Assembly: GCA_049999725.1 (NCBI GenBank)
Contig: JBNGIS010005735.1
Location: 1 to 44,105 of the forward strand
Direction of reading: 5' to 3'
From: Haplomitrium mnioides
Taxonomy: Eukaryota; Marchantiophyta; Haplomitriopsida; Calobryales
DNA length: 44,105 nt
Positions within the stretch are counted from its first letter, which is position 1; each line of letters starts with the position of its first letter. Under the pieces are notes generated by a model. It did not search any database, was not told the origin of the DNA, and saw nothing but the letters and a program-made list of their open reading frames with translations. The position numbers were made by a program, and so were the translations under genes. This document shows, piece after piece, positions 20,190-29,485 of this stretch.

Positions 20190-21215
20190 CTCATTTATAA
20201 GAAGCACATGACATTCCCATCTCATGGTATATTGGAGTAGATAAAACTATACAATTGCTTAAATGCAATTGGTGGTGGCCGAACTTGGCTCGAGATGTTT
20301 GTGGTTTTGTTTGTTTGTGTGAAAGTTGTCAACAAAACAAAGCTTTTAATAAAAAACCAGCAAGACTTCTTCAGCCACTACCAATTCCTACTGCTCGTTG
20401 GAAATATGTAAGTTTGGATCTTGTCACTTCACTTCTAACTACGCTTCATGGGTTTATTACCATTGTGGTGTTTATAAACAGGCTCAACAAGCAAATTCAT
20501 TTAGATTTGACAATAGATACAGTACTTGCTCTGCAACTGACAAAAACCTACTTTGATATTATCTTCAGTCCTCATGAAATGCTTAAGGTACTAATATCTG
20601 ATAGGGATTTGCGTTTCATTGGAAAGTTTTGGCGAGAGTTGTTCAAACCTTTAGGCACCAAACTCTTTATGTCTACTGCTTATCATCTTCAAATAGATGG
20701 ACAAATGGAGCAGGCTAATCACACTATAGAGGATATGCTTTGCGCGTTCATCAATGTTCATCACATCGATTGGGATAGTTTCCTATCAGTTGTGGAGTTC
20801 GTCTACAACAACTCCAAACAAGCAAGTACTAGGCTTTCTTTTTTCTTTCTTAATTTGAGTCAACATCTTCTTGTTCTAGATGGTTTGCTTTCTTCTTCTT
20901 CTTCCAATGTTCTAAGTATTTCTACCTTTTTTGTCTCGTTTATCTTCTTCTTTGCAAGATGCTCGCAACCATCTTACTATATGCCAATAGCTATCATCAT
21001 GATTGCTCTTATGTTTTAGATGACCAATTTATATTATCTACTCGTGATCTCTCATTGTCTTTAGATACTTAAGTTTGTAAGTTATCTCTTATTTGGATTG
21101 GCGTTTTCTTGATTTCTCATGTTATTTCTTCCATTGCTTATAAATTTGATCTTCCTCTTCATATGAAGGCTCATCTTGTGTTCCATGTGTTTAAACTTAA
21201 GCCTTTTGTTCCTAG
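20190..21215 (+). pseudogene. integrase, nearly intact core
   Basis: A long open stretch (20255-21019) carries most of the domain. The zinc finger keeps both Cys (CLCESCQQNK), but the His pair upstream has changed: HDIPISWYIGVDKT where HxxxxGHxG is normal. The catalytic triad is complete: Asp at 20417 (SLDLVTSL), Asp at 20600 (LISDRDLRF), Glu at 20708 (GQMEQAN), with exactly 35 residues between the second Asp and Glu. The C-terminal part decays after about 20850, though ISSIAYKFDLPLH and HVFKLKPFVPS are still visible near 21125-21230. Confidence 0.88.
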
Positions 21216-21244
21216 TCCATCTTCTTTTCCAAATCATGTTCAAC

Positions 21245-21478
21245 TTCCTCCTTTAGGTATTGTTGTTGATGATCATGAAGAATTTGAAGAGGCTCACATC
21301 TTGGCAAAAAGAGTTATCAAGCGATGGTGGCATCCACAAGTTCAATACAAGGTTTTGTGGAAGGCTCCACTATCCACTTCATGATGCTACTTGGGAACCT
21401 TATTCAAATCTTGAGAATGCTCAAGGGGTTATTCAAATATTTGAGAGTTATGGCAATGAAAAGAACGTCATTAATTAG
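21245..21478 (+). pseudogene. chromodomain at the integrase C-terminus
   Basis: The frame reads VVDDHEEFEEAHILAKRVI, then HPQVQYKVLWKA, then after a frameshift near 21380 DATWEPYSNLENAQGVIQIF. This is the chromodomain pattern (E-x-I-L-x-R, YKVLWKG, TWEP, L-x-NA) that targets chromoviruses to marked heterochromatin. The usual WKG Gly is Ala. Confidence 0.85.
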
Positions 21479-21491
21479 AAAGTGGGGATTA
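21478..21491 (+). other. polypurine tract
   Basis: GAAAGTGGGGATTA ends directly at the 3' LTR, the position of the plus-strand primer of LTR elements. Confidence 0.7.
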
Positions 21492-21879
21492 TGTAATAGT
21501 ACAAGCATGAGGTTGTGCTATTTATAAGAAATAAAGAGGAGTGAAAGAAGTGGTAGAGGGTCACCTTTAGGGTTGAGATAAGATTACTTGCGTTTGAAGT
21601 CACTTTTAGAGTTTTAAGGTTGAAATTAGAAGCGACTTCTCAATTTAGGGTTGAAATTGGAAGTGACTTATAAGTGAAGAAAAAATGATGACACCTTCTT
21701 CTTTTGTATAAATAGAAGAACTTCATAGCCCTACTCCTAATTTTGGAGTTCCTCTCAATTCAATTTGGCTTTTTGGTTGCTTGGCTTTAGCTAGCACTTT
21801 TGGTTTTTGTTTGCTTATTATCTTAAAGTTATCTTAAAGTTGTTACTTATAGGGAAGTTGGTCTTTGAGTTCTTTTACA
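21492..21879 (+). repeat. 3' LTR of the chromovirus
   Basis: 388 bp with intact TG start and CA end. It has a TATAAATA box at 21717-21724. It carries a short internal duplication around TTAGGGTTGAAATTGGAAG that is not in the 5' LTR. Confidence 0.92.
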
Positions 21880-21884
21880 ATGAT

Positions 21885-22048
21885 TTTGATATGTTTTAGA
21901 TGTTGGAAATATCGAACTAATTGTTATTGCCATGAGTTGGAAAGATCAAATAAAGTATTACTATCATAAATTTTATGTGTTTGATAGATGTTAGAAAGAT
22001 CAAACAAAGTGCTACTACCATAACTTTGATATGTATATTAAGTGTTGG
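21885..22048. repeat. middle block of the ~53-bp satellite
   Basis: About three degenerate units with GTTGGAAAGATC-type starts and ACTTTGATATGT-type ends. It is split from the left block by the Ty3 element and from the right block by the insert at 22056-26403. Confidence 0.85.
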
Positions 22049-22864
22049 AAAGATTGTCGGCCGGGTGTGTTTGCGTTTTTTTTTTTTTTTTTTTTTTTTT
22101 GTGATTACTGAGCTTCTAGCCTTGTAAATTCCTTTGTATTAAATTTCTTTGCATTAGTCATTTGTATCCCTTTGTATTTTATTGTTTTATTGTTGTTATG
22201 CCAATCCTACACCTTTCTCCTCTCCCTCCTTTCCCTTCTCTTCCTTTCTTTACTACTTTCCCCAGTGAATGACATGGATCTTGCAATGCAAGGGGGAGCC
22301 TTGTGGAATCCAGAGAAGTCAGGTAAGAAGGCTAGCAGGAGGATCAAAGGAACTAGCAGCAATTCGGGACAGAGGCAGGGCTGATAAGGGTAAGCAAGAG
22401 GAATTCAAGGAGAGGTGAGAGGGAGATCAGAAAAATGGAGTAGCAGAAGGATTCGAGGAGAGGAGGGCAGAGATCAATGGAGCCAGCCACAATCGTGGAG
22501 GAATTCATGGAGAAAGGAGCCAACAACAATCGAGGAGGAATTCATGAGAAGAGTTACAGGAGATGAAGGCAAGGGGGAGGACAGCCAGATGCGTGCAGAG
22601 GGTCATCACGCGAGTGGATCGGAAGCGACAGCACTGCGGGGACTTGCTAGCGACAACGAACAAAGGAGCATGCGGTGGGTGAAGATAGGTAAAGAGGAGG
22701 CAATGGGATCCGTTTGGAGGATGAGGCCCCGCGATGGGTCGCCCAGGCGAGAAGGGAAGGAGGCGCTTCATAATCGGAAGCCATTTGATACAATCGGACC
22801 AGAGGAGGCGAATCGATGCGAAGAATCAACCCAAAGGAAGGAAGTTCTGAGGAGTTCGAGGGGC

Positions 22865-23290
22865 ACTGTGGAAACGTGACACTCCCAACGTGCTTCGCGG
22901 AACTTCGGAGGCAACGTGGCAGCTTCTGGGGGTCCGAAAACTTTGACAGGGTCGCGCCACACTAAGTAAGGAACCCGATTAAGCGGGTTTCGATCCGTCT
23001 TATGACATAGAGGGACCACTTAACAGGGATCCGCTAAGGGGGGTCCGACGGGTTCGAAGTAATGGCGAAACAAGGATAAGCAAAGTGGCAACTAACAAAG
23101 AGGTGACTTGTTACTATTTCTACGGCATGGAGGATTGCTTAAAGCAACTGCGAGGCTAAGCGAGAAAGGCGAAGCAGCAATTCATCACAATTTTGGATCT
23201 TGAGGGAGTATATGGGACGCTGTGGAAACGTGGCAGCCCCAACACACTTCACGGGATTTGGGGACACGTGGCAGCCCCAAGGAGTCCACA
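22865..23290. repeat. two copies of a ~355-bp repeat start in the insert
   Basis: CTGTGGAAACGTG followed by CCCAAC and ACGTGGCAGC occurs at about 22865 and again at about 23220. The rest of the unit is diverged. Confidence 0.6.
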
Positions 23291-23308
23291 GACCCTTAGC
23301 GGAAAATT

Positions 23309-23420
23309 GGGGAGCCCTAGTTAAATGGGTTCTGATCAGCCTCCGTAAGTGGGGAGCGCTAGTTAAATGGGTTCCGATCAGCCTCCCTATGTGGGGAGCC
23401 TATTTAACGGGGATCCGACG
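23309..23420. repeat. 42-bp tandem repeat, about 2.5 copies
   Basis: GGGGAGC begins at 23309, 23351 and 23393. The first two units share TAGTTAAATGGGTT, TGATCAGCCTCC or CGATCAGCCTCC and a GT end; the third is altered. Confidence 0.85.
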
Positions 23421-23664
23421 GGAAGCCCAACCGAGGACCAATGAAAGAGAATCGAAATGGCAATTTATCACGGGCCCGACCAGACAAAGAGCGAGTAAGA
23501 CAAAAAGATGATATATCGCTGATTCGGTGAAGCGAGTGGGAAAAGTTCGATAGAGTAAGATCTAAAAGTTCAACGTGAGTCTATGGCACGCATTGTTCTT
23601 ATCATAAAGGGGCTCTGAAACGACGATATATCGAAGGTTCGACCAGACCAAGATCAAGGAACAA

Positions 23665-24020
23665 CGAAAAGATGATGAATCACGAGGATGGCCAAACGAA
23701 GAGCGGGGGTGCCCAAAAGGTGATCAAGCGACCATCCGGCCAGAAGAAGAAGCAAGAGCGCCAAAAAGGCGACTTATCGCGGATCTGACTGAAGAAGAAC
23801 TGAAGGATGCGAAAGGGCGATTTATTGCAGTGATGGCCAGAGGAGAGCTAAGTGGGCCAAAAAGGTGATCAATCGACGATATGGCTAGAGGAAGATCAAG
23901 AGAGCGAAAAGGTGATCCATCGACAATATGGCCAGAGAAAGATCAAGGAATGGCAAAAAGGCGATCAAGTGACGATCCGACCAAAAGAAGCCAGTAGCCG
24001 AAAGGGCGACCTATCACAGT
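23665..24020. repeat. ~48-bp tandem repeat, about seven copies
   Basis: AAAAGGCGAT or AAAAGGTGAT-type starts fall near 23668, 23714, 23763, 23812, 23859, 23907 and 23953. They are followed by a TATCG or AATCG step, a GGCCAGA block and an AGATCAAG-like end. Copies are strongly diverged. Confidence 0.75.
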
Positions 24021-24365
24021 TCTAGAAATGGCAAGGACGAAAGTTCGACGGGGCGACGCTGAAAGTTTGAAGGGGATCGAAGGGGAATCCACCATAGTTC
24101 TTATATCAAGCAGAGGGAAAAGTTAAGTGAAGGGAGCCTCAGTTCTTTTTGTGAGCAGGTGCCGAAATGGCGACAACAGGTACCGTTCTTACTCAACGAG
24201 GGAACTGTTTTGCGGATGACGTGGCATCTGTGGAAGAGAGGAGGAGTCAGCGCAGGTCAACCGCGGAATCCAATCAATGTGTCGATCTGCCTACCCATTT
24301 GTGAGGCGTTGTTGGACGGTGCGGCTGCGGATGACATGGCGGGCATGACACGTGGCGACCTATGG

Positions 24366-24475
24366 GGTTCCGCAAGCAACGGCGAGGTTCCGAAGAGCGA
24401 CGGTGGGGTTTCGCGAGTGACGGCGAGGTTCTGAAGAGCGACGGCAAGGTTCCGAAGAGCAACGACAGGGTTCTG
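24366..24475. repeat. ~21-bp minisatellite, about five copies
   Basis: GGTTCCGAAGAGCGACGGC-type units begin at 24366, 24386, 24407, 24427, 24448 and 24469. The near-21-bp period keeps long frames open on both strands, which explains the repeat-like peptides read here. Confidence 0.85.
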
Positions 24476-24479
24476 AGTG

Positions 24480-26340
24480 GGTTTGCGGATGACGTAGCAG
24501 CTTGCGAGGGTTCGCGAGCGCTTACGGAAGCATGGTGGCTTGCAAGGGTCCGCGAGCGATTGCGGGGGCATGGCAGCGAGGAGAATCGATGATAATTGAG
24601 AATTAGCCCGCGGGATGCGTCAAGTAACCCATCTGCTGCGAATCCAATCCTCTCCAAATGAATTTCTTCGAATTTCTCTAGTGGAAAAATCTCTCCGACC
24701 AAATTTTGGATCTGCGCTCAATGAGATGCTTCGAAGGAATCGAATTGGGATTGCTACGGGTTTGCTGATGCGCCCAGCGGCGAGGCGATCTCGATCAAAA
24801 ATCTGCAAAGGAGAGCTCTACAAATCGAAAGTAGGGTTCAACCAAGACTTCTCCAAAAATCTTCCTCCCCCGATCCTGAATGCTTCAAAGAGATGACTAT
24901 TAAACGTGGGTTGTCTGCCAAGTGTCAGCTTGTCAAGAAGCAGTTTTTATTGAGAAAAACGGCCAAAGTCCAGCGAAGGAGAGCGGGTCGATCTTGATCA
25001 GGAATTCGTTGGAGGGGACGCATGCCTACTAGTGGGAGTATAGCTGGGATCGTTGCAAAGTAAAGGGGGTTGTTGTTCATGCAAAATTAAGTCATGAGAG
25101 CAAACTCGAAGAGGAAGAAGCAGCGAGGGAGAGAGGAGAGAATTCCAGCCAAGATTCAAGTGAGGGAGTGGACTCGTGCAGGGGGATCAGCGGGGGTGGA
25201 GGTGGACTTGAGGGGCGCTGAGAATCGTTGAGCGTGGAGCTCTAGAGTCTCAGGCAATCCAGGTGGACTCATCGCTGCGGGTGGACCAGCATTTGGAGGT
25301 GGATCGCCATTGGAATTTGAAGGGAATTCTTTCGGTCTCGAATTCGTGAGAGGCTACCAAGGGGGGATCTTGGGGTCATCTCATCATCGTCTGTGCAGGA
25401 GCATCAATCCTAGAGGCGCTTGGGGGCATTTCTGGTCGTAATTCTCAAGTGGAGTCAAGAGAGGAGTGGCTGTGTTAGTGCATGCGCGCTGCATAGAAGA
25501 TCGAGCTGAAGCTCAAGGTGGAGTGGGTGGCCAGCAGTCGTGGGGACTGTCTTCCAAAGGTGGAAGTTAAAGAAATCCTCTTCCAAGCTTGAGGAAGTAA
25601 ATTTAGGGCTTCTCGCGAAGGAAGTTGAAAAACTATCTGAATGAGAGTGAGTGGATGAAGGATTGGAGGAGAATTGAAGTTGTTGTTGGGATTCGAAGGA
25701 GGATTGAGAGAAAAGATCGGTTCTTGAGAGGTGGAGAAGGATTGTAATGTTGGCAAGACATTGTGGAAGTACCAGTGTCTTTATGTTTACATATGTTGTT
25801 AGAATTGTGTTCTGTTTGTAGCTTTGTGAAGTTCTTAGTTTTAGAAGGTCTGCATTTCATTTGTCCAATTCTGAGGACACCCTGGACAAGGGAAGTCAGG
25901 ACTAATATAGCATTGTATTGTGACAACTAGATACTAGGACTTGTTTCCCTTTTGTATACAAGTTGATTGGGTCCAGCTCTGGACTTCCGAATTATACTAC
26001 CAAGTGATTCATCAACATTACAGCCTACTCATATGTGTCTTGTGGAAATAGATGTGAAAGAGCAAGTGGGTTGTTGAAGCAATTGTGGTCTAGTGGTCAA
26101 GCAGTGAGGCAACCAGGAATTACTCAGGACTCCCTAAGAGACCATTGCAGCCAAGAGTCAGATGCCCTGTTCTATCTGCCCCTGTCTTCCAAGTGGCACC
26201 TTTCGAGGTTAAAGCCTGAAGGAGGGGTGTGGGTGTGCTTGGGTGTTGTTGAGTGTTGTGCAGTCATTTCTTGAACTAGTAAGTAGAAGTTGGGGTCCAT
26301 TCGGTGCAAAGCCCCTCCTATAAAAGGTCCCGAAACACTA
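24480..26340. other. insert interior without recognised gene
   Basis: Composition falls from GC-rich to mixed toward 25800. A tract near 26080 (TCTAGTGGTCAAGC) resembles a tRNA-type A box, but no B box stands at tRNA distance. Reading frames up to 97 codons show no known domain. Confidence 0.45.
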
Positions 26341-26403
26341 GTCAGCCCTTAAGCAGGGGTAACTCTGTCGGAAAAGAGTTAAGGCTTCGACCACGGGGCT
26401 GAC
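26341..26403 (+). other. nested hairpin at the right end of the insert
   Basis: GTCAGCCC (26341-26348) pairs perfectly with GGGCTGAC (26396-26403). Inside it AACTCT (26361-26366) pairs with AGAGTT (26375-26380), followed by GGCTTCGACC, which resembles a tRNA T-arm loop. The 63-nt fold ends exactly at the insertion boundary. A tRNA-like shape is suggestive only; no regular D-arm or CCA-type end is seen. Confidence 0.55.
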
Positions 26404-27665
26404 AAAGATTAAGCAAAGTAATACTATTATGGTTTTAGTCCATATATTTGATGTTGGAAAAATTAAACAAAGTACTACTATAATGAATTTGATTTTTTAA
26501 TTAGATGTTGGAAAGATCAAGCAAAGTATTGCTACCACAACTTTGATATATATGTTAAATGTTGGAAATATCAAACAAATTATACTACCACAACTTTGAG
26601 ATGCATATTAAGTATTGGAAAGATCAAACAATTTATTCCTACCACAACTTTGAGATGTATATTAAGTGTGGAAAAATCAAAAGCAAAGTATTACTATCAT
26701 ATTTGTATTTGGTATGTTTGATGTTGAAAAGATCAAACAAAGTATTATTGCTACGGTTTTGATATGTCTATTAGATGTTGGAAAGATTAAGGAAATTATT
26801 ACTACTACAACTTTGATATGTATGTTAGATGTTGGAAAGATCAAGGAAAGTATTACTACTACAACTTTAATACGTATGTTAGGGTTGGAAATATCAAATA
26901 AATTATTAATGTCATGACTTTGATATGTGTACCAAATGTTGGAAAAATCAAACAAAGTAATACTATCACGACTTTGATATGTGTGCTAGATATTAGAAAG
27001 GTCAAACAAAGAATTACTATCAAGCAAAATACTACAACCACAATTATGAACTATGTGCTAGATGTTGGAAAGATCATACAAAGTATTGCTACTATGACTT
27101 TGATATGCATGCTAGAAGTTGCTATCACAACTTTGATTTGTATTAGACAATCTTATTTAAAGAATTTTCCATACTTTGTTTATGCAAGCAGAAAACTATT
27201 CCCAATGACCGAGTATTCAAAGAATTTTATTTTCACCATAGTGGTAGTGAGACCAGTTGAGAGAGTTGAGAGGAAGAGAAAGATGACAAGAGTAGGAAGA
27301 AGAAAAAAATGTCACAAAAAGAGGAAAGCATAAAAACACCAAAAAGAGAAGAAATTGACTTGATGCAAAGAGGCTTCTAAGATTAAAAAAAAAAAATTTC
27401 CTATCATGATTTTAAGCTATTCGCTAGATGTTGAAAAGATCAAAACAACTATTACTACAATGACTTTGATATGTTCGTTAAATATTGAAAATATCAATAG
27501 ATTTTGGAAAGATCAAACAAAAAATTGTTATCATAACTTTGATATGTTTGTAAGATGCTTGAAATCAGCTAAAGTATTACTAAGATGATTGTGATATCAA
27601 AGTATTACCATCATTGCTTTGATTTGTGTGCTAGATGTTGGAAGATCAAACAAAGTATTACCAAT
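26404..27665. repeat. main block of the ~53-bp satellite
   Basis: More than 20 degenerate units with consensus landmarks GATGTTGGAAAGATCAAAC, AAAGTATTACTA and CAACTTTGATATGTATGTTA. TTGG starts at 26778, 26832 and 26885 give periods of 53-54 bp. A non-satellite segment at about 27135-27400 interrupts it; this contains an open run of basic codons with no family match. Confidence 0.92.
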
Positions 27666-27689
27666 AGTTGTTAATATGAACCAAAAATA

Positions 27690-28230
27690 TACGAAACATG
27701 AACTATTTATTTTTGCAAAAAAACTTGATAGTTTTAAGTTAGAACGAAGGGAAAAATATTGTCATTCTTCCAAAAAAATATCTTTATTTTCCAAAAAAAA
27801 AAAAATCTCGAAGTCTATTTGCTTTTTTTTTTTTTTTTTCATTTTCAACAAGTTTGTTTGATCGAAATGAAATGTTTGCATATAAATTGTAGTGAAATTT
27901 GTTTTTTGGAAAATATTGAAAACATCAAATTCAATCAAAAGACCAAAAATTGGGTTTTTTTTTAAAATGAACTTGTAATATGGTTGGAGAATATTCCAAT
28001 GCTGCAAAATTCTAACAATTTTTTAAGTTTATCTTAAAAGTAGAAGAAAATTTGTGGTAGAGCCCAAGTGTGTCTAGGCTTTGGAGTAGCAGTTCGGAGT
28101 CAAAAGACGTCGAAGCTTCATCATTCCATGCTTATAAGTGGTTTCGAGCTTTGCTTTGAAGTCCATATATATAGGAGGTTTTGAGTTCTTCTTTAGAGTC
28201 CATATGTATATAGGTTTAAGTAGTCTATAT
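27690..28230. repeat. truncated copy 0 of the large tandem unit
   Basis: This matches the first ~540 bp of units 1 to 3 in order: the TTTTTGCAAAAAAAC start, a T-run, the GTGAAATTTG/GAAAATATTGAAAA block, AGCCCAAGTG, then short GAGTTC/AAGTCC repeats. It adjoins the satellite on its left and unit 1 on its right. Confidence 0.7.
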
Positions 28231-28849
28231 AGCATCTTCTACTAAGAACCAAGAATAAGATATTGAAAACAAAAACTTTTTTTTGCAAAAAAAACATTTT
28301 TGAGCTCAAAAATAAAGAAAACAAGGATATTTTTCCCCAAAAAAAACTATATAAGTTTTTTTTTTGTTAATTTTTTGTTGTTTTGACAATATTGATAGAT
28401 CAAGAAGAAATTTTATTCTGCAAAGTTTAATGATATTCTTGGTTTTTGTGAAAATATTAGAAATCGTGAAATCAAATAAAAGCATAAAAATCGGGGTTTG
28501 TTTTGCAAAAAACTTACATTTTGGATAGAATACATTTAGAAGCCAAATATTTGAAACAAATGTCAAAATGAAGTCATTTTGAAATAAATTTGGTTGCGCA
28601 AACTTTATACACGCATCAATATGATGTCACTATAAACTTATTTTTTGAAAAATAAATAGAAAGCTTGAGAAAAAACCCAAGTGGACTAGAAGTCAAAGAA
28701 ATTAGTTTAGAGTCCCAAGAAACAAAAACTACAAAAACCTGTCCTTGCATGGAGTTCAGAGCTTTATTTTGAAGTCCAAGCATGAAACATGCTTTCCATT
28801 CTGCTTCAAAATCCATACGCATAAAGGATTAAGCAATCATGTTTCTAAA

Positions 28850-29485
28850 AGGGTTTAGCAATTCAAAATCTTCTAAAATTCAAAGATTCATATGCGCAAA
28901 GGACTCATAACTCAAAATCAAAAAGACTATAGCAACAAAACAAGTAGTGGGTTTAGAAATTTGCTTCAAAGTCTAAACACGTAGAAAGCTCCAAGTTTTG
29001 GACTTGAGTCCATGCAAACAAAGGATTTCGAGTTCCACATCATAGTCTTTGAGCAGTTTAGGTTCTAAGTTCTACATAGTAGTCTTTGTATGTACAAGGT
29101 TTAAGGTTTTGTTTTAGAGTCTAAGCATGTAGAAGGCTACGACTTCCATACCAAAGTTTATACGCGCAGAGTAATTTGAGTTCTATATCATAGCACTCGC
29201 CAACAAAGACAATCATAACAAAGGGTTTTGAGTTCTACAACAAAGTCTATATGCGCATAAGGTTTCGACTTGTGCATCATAGTCTATGCGCACAAATGAC
29301 TCTAAGTTCTAGATTAGAATAGAGGTCCAGTTAAGGTTCTGAATTCCGCAACAAACTATAGGCACGCTTAGGATTCTGATTTTTAGATCAGAGTCTTAGA
29401 GTACAAAAGGTTCCAAGTTTTACATTAGAGTCAAAGCATACAAGAGGTTTTAAGTTTTATATCAAAGTCAATGCTAGCAAAGAAT
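28850..29485. repeat. ~37-bp minisatellite of unit 1
   Basis: Units start at 29224, 29261, 29298, 29335, 29371, 29409 and 29446, a 36-38-bp step. The form is GGTTTTGAGTTCTACA, then TCAAAGTCTATGCGCACAAA. The block left of 29224 is more diverged. Each unit carries a self-complementary ATGCGCAT-like core. Confidence 0.88.

Larger units (their letters stand above)
16746..21879 (+). mobile_element. full-length decayed Ty3/gypsy chromovirus
   Basis: A 5134-bp element bounded by ATGAT target duplications at 16741-16745 and 21880-21884. In order: 5' LTR, initiator-Met primer site, gag with a CCHC knuckle, protease, reverse transcriptase, RNase H, integrase with D,D-35-E, chromodomain, purine tract and 3' LTR. 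The order with integrase last, plus the chromodomain, places it among plant chromoviruses. Nearly every domain has stops or frameshifts, and several catalytic residues are changed, so it is dead. It inserted inside the ~53-bp satellite. Confidence 0.95.
22056..26403. mobile_element. unidentified 4348-bp GC- and purine-rich insertion
   Basis: It splits the satellite. AAAGATT stands on both sides (22049-22055 and 26404-26410) and would be a 7-bp target duplication. The ends GTCGGCCGGG and CGGGGCTGAC are weak inverted matches. Composition differs sharply from both flanks. I found no reverse transcriptase, transposase or helicase. It holds a T25 run (22076-22100), several tandem repeats (355, 42, 48 and 21 bp) and a hairpin-rich right end. 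Open frames up to 154 codons (22415-22879) look like by-products of purine-rich, stop-poor sequence. It could be a non-autonomous transposon, a large LTR-retrotransposon derivative that lost recognisable LTRs, or a captured fragment. Confidence 0.65.

Noticed and set aside
22415-22879. Open frame of 154 codons on the plus strand in the GC-rich insert
   Set aside because: Very rich in Arg, Glu, Gly and Ser from purine-rich DNA, with no domain, start context or splice support; neighbouring frames are equally open.
24274-24702. Open frame of 142 codons on the minus strand with repeated Ser-Leu-Phe-Arg-Thr blocks
   Set aside because: It is the translation of the 21-bp minisatellite; all frames stay open there because of the period.
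26914-27333. Open frame of 139 codons across the satellite
   Set aside because: Its first part is translated satellite and its basic tail is low complexity; no conserved features.
28850-29485. CRISPR-like impression of regular ~37-bp spacing
   Set aside because: There is no constant repeat alternating with unique spacers; the whole unit repeats and diverges, and the genome is a plant's.
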